A stretch of DNA of 7,510 nucleotides from Gemmatimonadaceae bacterium (GTDB lineage Bacteria; Gemmatimonadota; Gemmatimonadetes; Gemmatimonadales; Gemmatimonadaceae), in the NCBI GenBank assembly GCA_025451425.1, contig JANWKK010000088.1, positions 1 through 7,510 on the forward strand, read 5' to 3'. Every line of letters begins with the position of its first letter. Within the stretch, counting starts at the first letter, position 1. Made by a program: the position numbers and the translations under genes. This document shows positions 1 through 5,655 of the stretch, piece by piece. The notes below the pieces were generated by a model, which made no database searches, was not told where the DNA came from, and saw only the letters and a program-made list of their open reading frames with translations.

Positions 1-91
1 GTCCGATCTCCTTCTGCGACTGGTTGACGGCGTTGTCGACCTCCTGGAGGGCGACGCCCGTCGTGACATCGAAAGAGCTGGCTTGAGGCAT
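1..91 (-). CDS. yajQ: YajQ-family nucleotide-binding protein, N-terminal 30 residues (cut by window edge)
   Basis: An ATG at 91-89 on the minus strand opens a frame that stays open to the window edge. Its 30 visible residues begin MPQASSFDVTTGVALQEVDN and continue through AVNQSQKEIG. This matches the conserved YajQ start (a short SFD strand, then LQEV-NAV-Q---EIG before the family's YDF motif, which would lie outside the window). YajQ proteins are small cytoplasmic proteins of about 160 residues with two ferredoxin-like folds; some members bind cyclic di-GMP and act as regulators. The gene lies 106 bases downstream of the sigma factor gene on the same strand. The sequence before its ATG is made of TAGCCCC-type repeat and contains no Shine-Dalgarno-like purine run, which is odd. 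Family assignment is fairly secure from the N-terminus alone; the function in this organism is not shown. Confidence 0.85.
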   Translation of the reverse strand, partial: MPQASSFDVTTGVALQEVDNAVNQSQKEIG

Positions 92-124
92 AGGGGCTAG
101 GGGCTAGGGCCTAAGGGCTAGGGC
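91..124. repeat. Tandem 7-base repeat, about five TAGGGGC-type units
   Basis: On the plus strand the units read TAGGGGC (91-97), TAGGGGC (98-104), TAGGGCC (105-111), TAAGGGC (112-118) and a shortened TAGGGC (119-124). The array abuts the yajQ start codon and its first base is part of that codon, so it makes up the region where a ribosome binding site would be expected. An inverted, more degenerate copy lies at 167-200. Confidence 0.85.
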
Positions 125-125
125 A

Positions 126-159
126 AATAAGAGGGTCGCGAACGACGTCGCGACCCTTT
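126..159 (-). terminator. Intrinsic terminator-like hairpin downstream of the sigma factor gene
   Basis: The arms 133-141 (GGGTCGCGA) and 148-156 (TCGCGACCC) are perfectly complementary over 9 bp around a 6-base loop (142-147), and an A-T pair extends the stem at 132/157. Read on the minus strand, the stem is followed by TCTTATTT, a moderate U-rich tail. It begins about 40 bases after the sigma factor stop, which suits a factor-independent terminator for that gene. On the plus strand the stem is followed only by TTTCC. It could instead be just the centre of the larger palindrome formed with the flanking 7-base repeats. Confidence 0.6.
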
Positions 160-166
160 CCGAATT

Positions 167-200
167 CTCTAGCCCTACGTCCCTCGGCCCTAGCCCCTCA
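167..200. repeat. Inverted partner of the 7-base repeat array
   Basis: Read on the minus strand this segment carries degenerate TAGGGGC-type units, including GGGGCTAGGGCC, a 12-base match to plus-strand positions 100-111. It therefore forms an inverted pair with the array at 91-124, with the terminator-like hairpin at the centre. Its outer end runs into the stop codon of the sigma factor gene (198-200), so the palindrome fills the whole gap between the two genes. Confidence 0.7.
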
Positions 201-1058
201 TCCGAGATAACTCTCCAGCGCCCGCGCACGACTCACGTGCCGCAGACGCGAGAGCGCCTTCTCCTTGATCTGTCGCACTCGCTCGCGCGTAATCCCGAGC
301 AGCGAGCCAATCTGCTCGAGCGTCATCGGCTCTTCCCCGTCGAGCCCGAAATACAGCCGCAGAATCTTCGACTCGCGCTCCTTCAAGTGCGAGAGCGCTT
401 CCTCGATCGACTCCGTCAGCGCCTTTTCGAACGTCTGCTCGTCAGGCGGTGGATTCAGGTTGTCGGGAAGATAGTCGAGAAGCTTATTGTCCTCGCCGGG
501 CGTCATCGGCGCGTCGAGCGAAAGATGCGTCTGCGAGATGGACATCGTCTTCGCGACTTCTTCTTCCGTGATGTCCATGCCATCCGCGATCTCTTCGTGC
601 GTCGGCTCGCGCCCGAGCTCCTGCAGCAGCGCGTTCGCGCGCTTGCCAATGCGATGCAGCGTGCCGGCGCGATTCAGCGGAACGCGTACGATGCGGGACT
701 GTTCAGCCAGCGCCTGCAAGATTGCCTGACGAATCCACCACACGGCGTACGAGATGAACTTGATCCCCTTCGTCTCGTCGAATTTGTGCGCGGCGCGGAT
801 CAGACCGAGGTTGCCCTCGTTGATGAGATCCGAAAGCGAGACGCCCTGATTCTGATACTTCTTCGCGACCGAAACGACGAAGCGGAGATTCGACCGGACG
901 AGCTTGTCCAACGCCTCCTGATCGGCCTGACGGATGCGCTGCGCGAGACGAACCTCCTCGTCACGCGAGATCAGCGGATACGCGCTGATGTCCCGCAGAT
1001 ACTGATCGAGCGAGCCTTCCTCGTAGGAGGATTTCTTGTGATTGCCGGTCGCGGCCAT
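198..1058 (-). CDS. rpoD: Primary-type sigma-70 factor (RpoD/SigA family) without region 1.1
   Basis: This 286-residue protein is a sigma subunit that directs RNA polymerase to promoters. Region 1.2 lies at about residues 16-49. Region 2 spans about 53-123, with the core-binding stretch NLRFVVSVAKKYQ, the motif DLINEGNLGLI and the -10 recognition and melting helix YAVWWIRQAILQAL (104-117). Region 3 covers about 131-208. Region 4 ends in the -35 recognition helix-turn-helix (TLEQIGSLLGITRERVRQIK, 246-265). There is no region 1.1 or non-conserved insert, so it is far shorter than E. coli RpoD and close to the roughly 290-residue primary sigma factors of Bacteroidota. The exact wording of regions 2 and 4 favours a housekeeping (group 1) role; a group 2 paralogue cannot be excluded. 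The ATG has an AAGGAG sequence at 1075-1070, spaced 11 bases. lepB lies 91 bases upstream on the same strand. Confidence 0.95.
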   Translation of the reverse strand: MAATGNHKKSSYEEGSLDQYLRDISAYPLISRDEEVRLAQRIRQADQEALDKLVRSNLRFVVSVAKKYQNQGVSLSDLINEGNLGLIRAAHKFDETKGIKFISYAVWWIRQAILQALAEQSRIVRVPLNRAGTLHRIGKRANALLQELGREPTHEEIADGMDITEEEVAKTMSISQTHLSLDAPMTPGEDNKLLDYLPDNLNPPPDEQTFEKALTESIEEALSHLKERESKILRLYFGLDGEEPMTLEQIGSLLGITRERVRQIKEKALSRLRHVSRARALESYLG

Positions 1059-1069
1059 GAGGACAGCTG

Positions 1070-1075
1070 CTCCTT
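1070..1075 (-). promoter_or_regulatory. Ribosome binding site of the sigma factor gene
   Basis: The minus strand reads AAGGAG, a strong anti-16S match, 11 bases before the ATG at 1058. The spacing is a little long but supports this start codon, which also gives the full region 1.2. Confidence 0.6.
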
Positions 1076-1084
1076 GGTGCGGAA

Positions 1085-1092
1085 CAAAATTA
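1085..1092 (-). promoter_or_regulatory. Possible -7 promoter element TAATTTTG before the sigma factor gene
   Basis: In the 91-base gap between lepB and the sigma factor gene, the minus strand carries TAATTTTG, 26 bases before the ATG. It matches the TAnnTTTG -7 element known for Bacteroidota primary sigma factors. I see no matching TTG-type -33 element about 19-20 bases upstream, so only half of such a promoter is present. Read-through from lepB is the alternative. Confidence 0.25.
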
Positions 1093-1149
1093 GGGGTCCG
1101 GGCAGCAGACGCTGCGACGGTGTTCCGGGTAACGGACGAACTGATCTAT

Positions 1150-1932
1150 CTAGTGAACCCGCTCACCCACACGCTGCCAGCGAATGCGAGTAAGCCACGC
1201 GAAGTCCACACTGTCAGGAGCGTAGCTGTAATAGATAACGAATGGTCGGCCCTTCACTAAAGAATCGGCCACGAAGCCCCAGTAGCGACTATCGAGCGAA
1301 TTGTCACGATTGTCACCAAGCACAAAGTAATTTCCGGTCGGAACGACGAGCGGGCCCCAATTATTTCGTGACGGGTGGTATCCAACCGTTGCGTTCGCGG
1401 CCTTCACGAGGAATTCCCGCTGCCAACGGAAATCTTCAGGGGCGGGATCGATGTCCGGCTGTGTATGCAGGACATACGGCTCGGTGAGCGTTTGTCCATT
1501 TCGCATCAGCTGGCCGTCGCGCATCTCGAGTGTATCACCGGGAAGCCCAACGAGTCGCTTCACGAAGTTCTTCGTGGGGTCCTCGGGCCACTCGAACACG
1601 ATCACGTCGCCATCCTGTGGCTCGCGCAGCTTCGGTAGGCGGCGGTGCGTGAAGGGCACTTCCGCCCCATACGCCAGTTTGTTCACGAGGAGGAAGTCGC
1701 CGACGAGGAGCGTGCGTTCCATGCTGCCGCTGGGGATCTTGAAGGCCTCGACGAAGAACGTGCGAAGGAAGAAAAAGAGCACTATCGACACGAACAGGAT
1801 CTTCGCCCATTCCCATAGGAAAGACAGCGGCCCCGCACCGCGATTGACGCTGCGCAGAGCACCGACGCGTTGTTCGGCTGTGATCGCCCGGGCGGGCGTC
1901 AACGATGGGGAGGATCCTGCGGGCTCGCTCAT
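1150..1932 (-). CDS. lepB: Signal peptidase I (type I leader peptidase)
   Basis: This membrane serine protease cuts signal peptides from exported proteins on the outer face of the cytoplasmic membrane. From the ATG at 1932 it is 260 residues. A Pro/Ser/Ala-rich cytoplasmic leader is followed by one membrane segment (about 42-60, ending VLFFFLRTFF). The catalytic serine box IPSGSMERTL follows, with nucleophile Ser70. The general-base box is FVKRLVGLPGD with Lys125, and box E GDNRDNSLDSRYWGFV lies at 206-221. Length and box order fit the family, with one N-terminal anchor as in Gram-positive and FCB enzymes. The frame also opens at a TTG at 1974, adding 14 residues. I prefer the ATG because it is the first ATG before the anchor, although its Shine-Dalgarno is poor: AGGAG lies about 21 bases upstream. 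The start is therefore less certain than the identity. The roughly 160 bases up to the aldehyde dehydrogenase stop hold no clear terminator. Confidence 0.95.
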   Translation of the reverse strand: MSEPAGSSPSLTPARAITAEQRVGALRSVNRGAGPLSFLWEWAKILFVSIVLFFFLRTFFVEAFKIPSGSMERTLLVGDFLLVNKLAYGAEVPFTHRRLPKLREPQDGDVIVFEWPEDPTKNFVKRLVGLPGDTLEMRDGQLMRNGQTLTEPYVLHTQPDIDPAPEDFRWQREFLVKAANATVGYHPSRNNWGPLVVPTGNYFVLGDNRDNSLDSRYWGFVADSLVKGRPFVIYYSYAPDSVDFAWLTRIRWQRVGERVH

Positions 1933-2094
1933 GCTTATGCGACGACGAAACGACTCCTGGTTCTCCAGCGGCAAGGCCCAGCGACCTCGGCGCTGTGAGA
2001 CGCGAGACGTCGCCGGCTACCTGACAGACGACCGTCCCCCGCAGGAATTAACGACTGTGAATAAACGGACGCAAGAATAGGTCGAACACGTAAC

Positions 2095-3594
2095 TTAGTC
2101 CGGCGTCCCAAGATAGTTGTCAATCTGTGCTCGTTGCAGCGACCCGGAGAAATCGACATACCCGACTTTCGTCTCCGAGTAAAACTCGTAAACCTCCCAA
2201 CCTCCCTCACGATGCCCGTTCCCCGTTTGTTTTACGCCGCCGAAGGGAAGATGTGCCTCAGCTCCGATCGTTGGCGCGTTTACGTAGGTGATGCCATTGT
2301 CGAGCTCATTCAGGGCTCGAAAGGCAAGACCGACGTCCCGCGTATAGAGAGAGGAAGATAGACCGTATTTCACGTCGTTGTTGATCGCGAACGCTTCGTC
2401 AGCGCTGTCGACACGGACCACCGACAACACGGGGCCGAAAATCTCCTCCTGCTCGATCCGCATTCCCGCTTCGACTCGGCTAAAGATCGTCGGCTCGAAA
2501 TAGAAGCCCTTCTCGTACTCCTTGCCCGGCGGACGGCGACCGCCACAGAGCAGATCCGCTCCTTCGGCTTGACCGATGTCGACGTAGTGCTCGACCTTCG
2601 TGCGAGCGCCTTCGTTCACCATGGGCCCGACATCCGTGCCCTTCTTGCGTCCATCGCCGAGTTTGAGGCCGCGCGCTCGATCGATGAGCCGACCGAGGAA
2701 GTGGTCGTGAATGCCGCGCTGCAGAATCAGCCGGCTCGTCGCGGTGCAGCGCTGTCCGGTGGTGCCGAACGCGCCCCAGAGCACGCCATCCAGGGCGAGA
2801 TCGACATTCGCGTCATCGAGTACGATCATCGCGTTCTTGCCGCCCATCTCGAGCGATAAGCGTTTGTGCATGCGCCCACAGGTCTCGCCAACGATGCGAC
2901 CTGTCTCGGTTGATCCCGTGAAGGAGATGACCGGAATCTCCGGATGCGAGACAATCGCCGCGCCAACGGTTTCACCGACGCCGTGCACGAGCTGAATCAC
3001 TTCGGGAGGAAGCCCCGCCTCGAGAAAAACTTCGACGAGCACGGTTCCGGTATGCGGGACGTCCTCGGCGGGTTTGAAGACGCACGCGTTACCGCAGAGC
3101 AATGCCGGGAACATTTTCCAGGTCGGTATTGCCATTGGAAAATTGAACGGCGTGACGATGCCGCAAATTCCAATTGGACGTCGATAGCTCATCGCCCACT
3201 TGTTGCGCAGCTCACTCGGCACGGTGTGGCCGAATAAGCGTCGGCCTTCGGACGCGGCGTAGTACGCGGTATCGATGCCTTCCTGGACGTCACCGCGCGT
3301 CTCGGCGAGAGGCTTGCCCATCTCGCGCGTCATGAGATCCGCGATCTCGTCCTTGCGGCGCACAAGAATGTCGCCAACGCGGCGCAACACGTCACCGCGC
3401 GCCGGCGCCGGCGTCTTCTTCCAGACATCGAAGCCGCACTTCGCCGACTGCACGGCGCGCGCGACGTCCCCCTCACCCGAGAGTGGAAAGCGGCCGATCA
3501 CGTCCGCACGATCGGCGGGATTCACATTCTCGAAATATTCGCCCGTCGACGGAGCGACCCACTTACCGCCAATGAAGTTTTTGAAGTCGGTCAT
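2095..3594 (-). CDS. NAD(P)-dependent aldehyde dehydrogenase (ALDH superfamily)
   Basis: This cytoplasmic enzyme oxidises an aldehyde to a carboxylate. It is 499 residues long, the full usual length. The active-site set is complete: Asn151 in TPFNFP, Lys174 in VFKPAE (cofactor binding), the FTGSTETG Rossmann turn (225-232), general base Glu249 in LEMGGK, nucleophile Cys283 in GQRCTATSR, and Glu384 in EEIFGP. The wording is closest in my memory to the alpha-ketoglutaric semialdehyde dehydrogenase group (Bacillus GucD/YcbD-like). ALDH7-type piperideine-6-carboxylate dehydrogenases are an alternative, so the substrate is unresolved. The C-terminus extends past the usual ending by about 20 residues (GYVDFSGSLQRAQID region). 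No pathway partner lies next to it. The ATG follows a weak purine stretch (GAGAAAAAG), and a long palindromic repeat ends 10 bases upstream, so its expression may be influenced by that structure. Confidence 0.93.
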   Translation of the reverse strand: MTDFKNFIGGKWVAPSTGEYFENVNPADRADVIGRFPLSGEGDVARAVQSAKCGFDVWKKTPAPARGDVLRRVGDILVRRKDEIADLMTREMGKPLAETRGDVQEGIDTAYYAASEGRRLFGHTVPSELRNKWAMSYRRPIGICGIVTPFNFPMAIPTWKMFPALLCGNACVFKPAEDVPHTGTVLVEVFLEAGLPPEVIQLVHGVGETVGAAIVSHPEIPVISFTGSTETGRIVGETCGRMHKRLSLEMGGKNAMIVLDDANVDLALDGVLWGAFGTTGQRCTATSRLILQRGIHDHFLGRLIDRARGLKLGDGRKKGTDVGPMVNEGARTKVEHYVDIGQAEGADLLCGGRRPPGKEYEKGFYFEPTIFSRVEAGMRIEQEEIFGPVLSVVRVDSADEAFAINNDVKYGLSSSLYTRDVGLAFRALNELDNGITYVNAPTIGAEAHLPFGGVKQTGNGHREGGWEVYEFYSETKVGYVDFSGSLQRAQIDNYLGTPD

Positions 3595-3604
3595 CTTTTT
3601 CTCG

Positions 3605-3706
3605 TTGTCATCCTGAGGAGCGAAGCGACGAAGGATCTACTGTCCTCAGTTAGAAGCTGGCCATTAACGAGGGACAACAGATCCTTCGCTTCGCTCAGGA
3701 TGACAA
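3605..3706. repeat. Long imperfect palindrome of the dispersed 'HPERSEGS'-type intergenic repeat
   Basis: The left arm (3605-3647) and right arm (3669-3706) are inverted copies around a loop of about 21 bases. Paired blocks are 12 bp (3605-3616 with 3695-3706, TTGTCATCCTGA), 8 bp (3620-3627 with 3687-3694) and 8 bp (3631-3638 with 3679-3686). Two 3-base insertions, GGA and ACG, occur only in the left arm, followed by a partly paired stretch. The core word CATCCTGAG-GCGAAG-AAGGATCT is a dispersed repeat I recognise from many environmental bacterial genomes. Read on the minus strand from the right arm it spells CHPERSEGS, a peptide often mis-annotated as protein. It behaves like a REP/MITE-type element; no transposase is present here. 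Confidence 0.85.
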
Positions 3707-3742
3707 TTGGAGTTCATTTGCATGTCCAAGTCGCCGGATGGA

Positions 3743-3771
3743 GCGCATCCGTTTTGGCGTAGCCGATGCGC
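3743..3771. other. Stem-loop in the gap before the aldehyde dehydrogenase gene
   Basis: GCGCATC (3743-3749) pairs with GATGCGC (3765-3771) around a 15-base loop. A competing small hairpin, GGATG/CATCC (3736-3740 with 3746-3750), overlaps it. Neither is followed by a T-run on either strand, so I do not call a terminator. It may be an outer part of the adjacent palindromic repeat or a separate structured element. Confidence 0.4.
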
Positions 3772-3812
3772 GGAAGTATCTCCATCGCACCGAGCGTCGC
3801 ACCCCCCCGAAT

Positions 3813-4172
3813 CTAGAGAAGCGACAGCGTATGACCGCGCGCCGAGCGATGACGCCACGTCCACACTGCGCTCCATATGCCGCTCGCGGTGACGACACCG
3901 ATCGCGGCGAGATAGCCGAATAGTCCAAAACCGCAACGCGCGTCGTACGGCCAGAAGTAAATGCCCACGCCGAGCGCGACCGACAGCAGCAGTCGCAAAA
4001 ACACGCCCAACGAGCTCGTGGTTCGCTGCTTTTCCAGATTCTCGGCTCGCGTCGCGGCCGCTTTCGGTCCCTTTCCCGACGCAGTCTTCGTGGGGAACAA
4101 CGCTTCATCCGAGATCGACTCGAGTTGCCGATCGATCTTCTTCATTTCCTTGGCCCAGTCACGCTCGGCCAT
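3813..4172 (-). CDS. Small protein with two predicted membrane segments, unknown function
   Basis: This 119-residue protein has a charged N-terminal part (1-50) that starts with an amphipathic stretch (AERDWAKEMKKIDRQLESI) and continues with a Lys/Ala/Gly-rich linker. Two hydrophobic segments follow at about 54-74 and 82-104, joined by a short loop with the motif WPYDARCGFGL, and the tail is basic (RHRSARG). By the positive-inside rule both ends are probably cytoplasmic, with the WPY..CG loop outside. I do not recognise a named family. The start is well supported: GGGAGGA at 4187-4181 lies 8 bases before the ATG. The gene begins 22 bases after the response regulator stop, so it is probably co-transcribed with it, which makes a membrane-linked role near that regulator conceivable but unproven. 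A longer-looking frame shifted within the same region encodes an Arg-rich, compositionally implausible product and is a shadow. Confidence 0.8.
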   Translation of the reverse strand: MAERDWAKEMKKIDRQLESISDEALFPTKTASGKGPKAAATRAENLEKQRTTSSLGVFLRLLLSVALGVGIYFWPYDARCGFGLFGYLAAIGVVTASGIWSAVWTWRHRSARGHTLSLL

Positions 4173-4194
4173 AATCAGAATCCTCCCAGCGCGG

Positions 4195-5562
4195 TCACGC
4201 CGCCGTCTCTCGCGTTAGGCGATACCGCTCGATCTTCTTGTAGAGGTTGGAGCGCGGCATATCAAGGGCTCGGGCCGTCTCCGACACATTCCAATCAAAG
4301 GCGCGCAGCTTGGCGAGCAGAAAAGCACGTTCCGCCGCGTGCTTGAACTCTTCGAACGTCTTGCACTCGAGCAACGAACCAAGCCCCGCCTGCTCCGGGT
4401 CGCGCTGGCCGACAAGCCGCGCGATGTCGTCGCCGCTGATTCGCGGGCCGCTCGCGAGTATGAGCAAACGCTCAATCGTATTCCGCAGCTCCCGCACGTT
4501 ACCGGGCCAATCGAGCTGCTGCAGCCGATCGATGGCCTCGGTCGCGATGGTGCGCGGCGCGACGCCCTCGCGCTCGGTGAGTTGGCTGAGGAAGTGAACA
4601 ACGAGAAGGGGAATATCCTCTCGGCGCTCACGGAGAGGAGGCACATTAATCGGTACCACGTTCAACCTATAGAACAAATCCTCGCGGAAGCGACCTTCGG
4701 CGATCTCTTCCTCGAGACGCTTGTTCGTCGCTGCGAGGACGCGCACGTCCACCTGCGTCGGCTTCGACCCGCCGATGCGCGTCACGACGCCATCCTGGAG
4801 GACACGCAGGACTTTTGCCTGCGCGGCGAGACTCATGTCGCCCACTTCGTCGAGAAAGAGCGTGCCCCCATCGGCCTGCTCGAACTTGCCGGCCCGATCC
4901 TGTATCGCGCCGGTGAACGAGCCCTTCATGTGCCCGAACAGTTCGCTCTCGATCAGCTCACTCGGAATCGCGGCGCAGTTGACCTCGACAAACGGTCCGT
5001 CCGCGCGTTGCGACTGTCGATGAATCGCGCGCGCGACGAGCTCCTTCCCCGTTCCATTCTCTCCCGAGATGAGCACGCGCGCCGGTGACTTCGCGACGCG
5101 CTCGATCTTGTCGATCACGGCACGAACGGCGTACGACCGCCCAACAATCTCGTATCGAGATTCGATCGTCTCACGAAGTCGCGCGTTCTCTTCGTGGAGA
5201 TCAAGATGTTGTAGTGCGTTCCGAAGCGTAACGAGAATACGATCGGTATCGAGCGGCTTCTCGAGAATATCGTACGCACCGAGCTGTGTGGCCTCGACCG
5301 CGGTCTGGATCGTGGCGTGCCCGCTGATCATGACGATGATCGCACCCGGATCCTGCTCCTTGATGCGCCGCAGCGCCTCGAGTCCGTCGATTCCCGCCAT
5401 CTTCACGTCGAGGAAGACGAGGTGCGGTTTCCACTTTGTGTACTCGCTGATCCCGTCGACGGCGTTGGCAACGGCGCGCACTTCATAGCCCTCGAACTCC
5501 AACAGCTGTCCGAGAGCCGCGCGGATGCCCTGTTCGTCGTCGACGATGAGGATGCGCCTCAC
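4195..5562 (-). CDS. NtrC-class sigma-54-dependent response regulator (REC-AAA+-Fis HTH)
   Basis: This cytoplasmic activator opens sigma-54 RNA polymerase promoters when phosphorylated by a partner kinase. From the GTG at 5562 it is 455 residues. The receiver domain (1-115) has the acidic pair Asp8/Asp9, phospho-acceptor Asp52 in FLDVKM, Ser80 and Lys102. A short coiled linker (about 118-135) follows. The AAA+ domain (about 138-370) has Walker A GENGTGKE (167-174), the sigma-54 contact loop as GSFTGA (214-219) instead of the usual GAFTGA, Walker B GGTLFLDE (232-239) and RFREDLFYRL with Arg293 and Arg299. The C-terminal Fis-type helix-turn-helix is about 425-448 (NVSETARALDMPRSNLYKKI). The frame extends 13 codons to an upstream GTG at 5601. 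I prefer 5562 because AGGAG sits 6 bases before it and VRRILIVDDE is the normal receiver start. No histidine kinase lies in the window, so target and signal are unknown; overall layout resembles NtrX/ZraR relatives. Confidence 0.95.
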   Translation of the reverse strand: MRRILIVDDEQGIRAALGQLLEFEGYEVRAVANAVDGISEYTKWKPHLVFLDVKMAGIDGLEALRRIKEQDPGAIIVMISGHATIQTAVEATQLGAYDILEKPLDTDRILVTLRNALQHLDLHEENARLRETIESRYEIVGRSYAVRAVIDKIERVAKSPARVLISGENGTGKELVARAIHRQSQRADGPFVEVNCAAIPSELIESELFGHMKGSFTGAIQDRAGKFEQADGGTLFLDEVGDMSLAAQAKVLRVLQDGVVTRIGGSKPTQVDVRVLAATNKRLEEEIAEGRFREDLFYRLNVVPINVPPLRERREDIPLLVVHFLSQLTEREGVAPRTIATEAIDRLQQLDWPGNVRELRNTIERLLILASGPRISGDDIARLVGQRDPEQAGLGSLLECKTFEEFKHAAERAFLLAKLRAFDWNVSETARALDMPRSNLYKKIERYRLTRETAA

Positions 5563-5568
5563 GAGTGG

Positions 5569-5573
5569 CTCCT
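5569..5573 (-). promoter_or_regulatory. Ribosome binding site that decides the response regulator start
   Basis: The minus strand reads AGGAG, 6 bases before the GTG at 5562. This favours the shorter product over the in-frame GTG at 5601, where a comparable site is lacking. Confidence 0.65.
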
Positions 5574-5655
5574 GAGAACCCCGACGCGGATGTGAAAGCA
5601 CTCTCGCATGCTGTCGCGGAAAGCTAGACGGCGGCGAAGGACGCGCAACGCAGTC

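Noticed and set aside
91..124. Telomere-like repeat because of the TAGGG pattern
   Set aside because: The units are 7 bases, degenerate and few, they lie between two ordinary genes, and an inverted copy follows. Nothing suggests a replicon end.
237..1193. A 318-codon open frame on the plus strand opposite the sigma factor gene
   Set aside because: It lies antisense to a gene with unmistakable sigma-70 motifs. Its product is Arg/Leu-rich without domain logic, which is typical of the mirror frame of a GC-rich gene.
1933..2094. Promoter (TTGCGT, 17 bases, TTAATT) or terminator in the gap before lepB
   Set aside because: The -10 matches only half of the consensus, and the local hairpins (for example 1978-1996, 5-bp stem) lack a T-run. 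I see nothing firm in this gap.
3802..3808. Run of seven C as a possible phase-variation tract
   Set aside because: It lies just after the stop codon of the 119-residue gene and outside any coding frame, so slippage would not alter a product; a role in a promoter is not visible.
3664..3936. A 90-codon minus-strand frame ending in the CHPERSEGS peptide
   Set aside because: It is an accidental translation of the palindromic repeat and overlaps the two-helix membrane protein gene in another frame.
4339..5088. A 249-codon plus-strand frame opposite the response regulator
   Set aside because: It is antisense to the AAA+ domain, whose Walker motifs are all intact; the product has no recognisable features.
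5563..5655. Sigma-54 promoter before the response regulator
   Set aside because: No TGGCAC-N5-TTGC pattern with the GG/GC core spacing is present on the minus strand.
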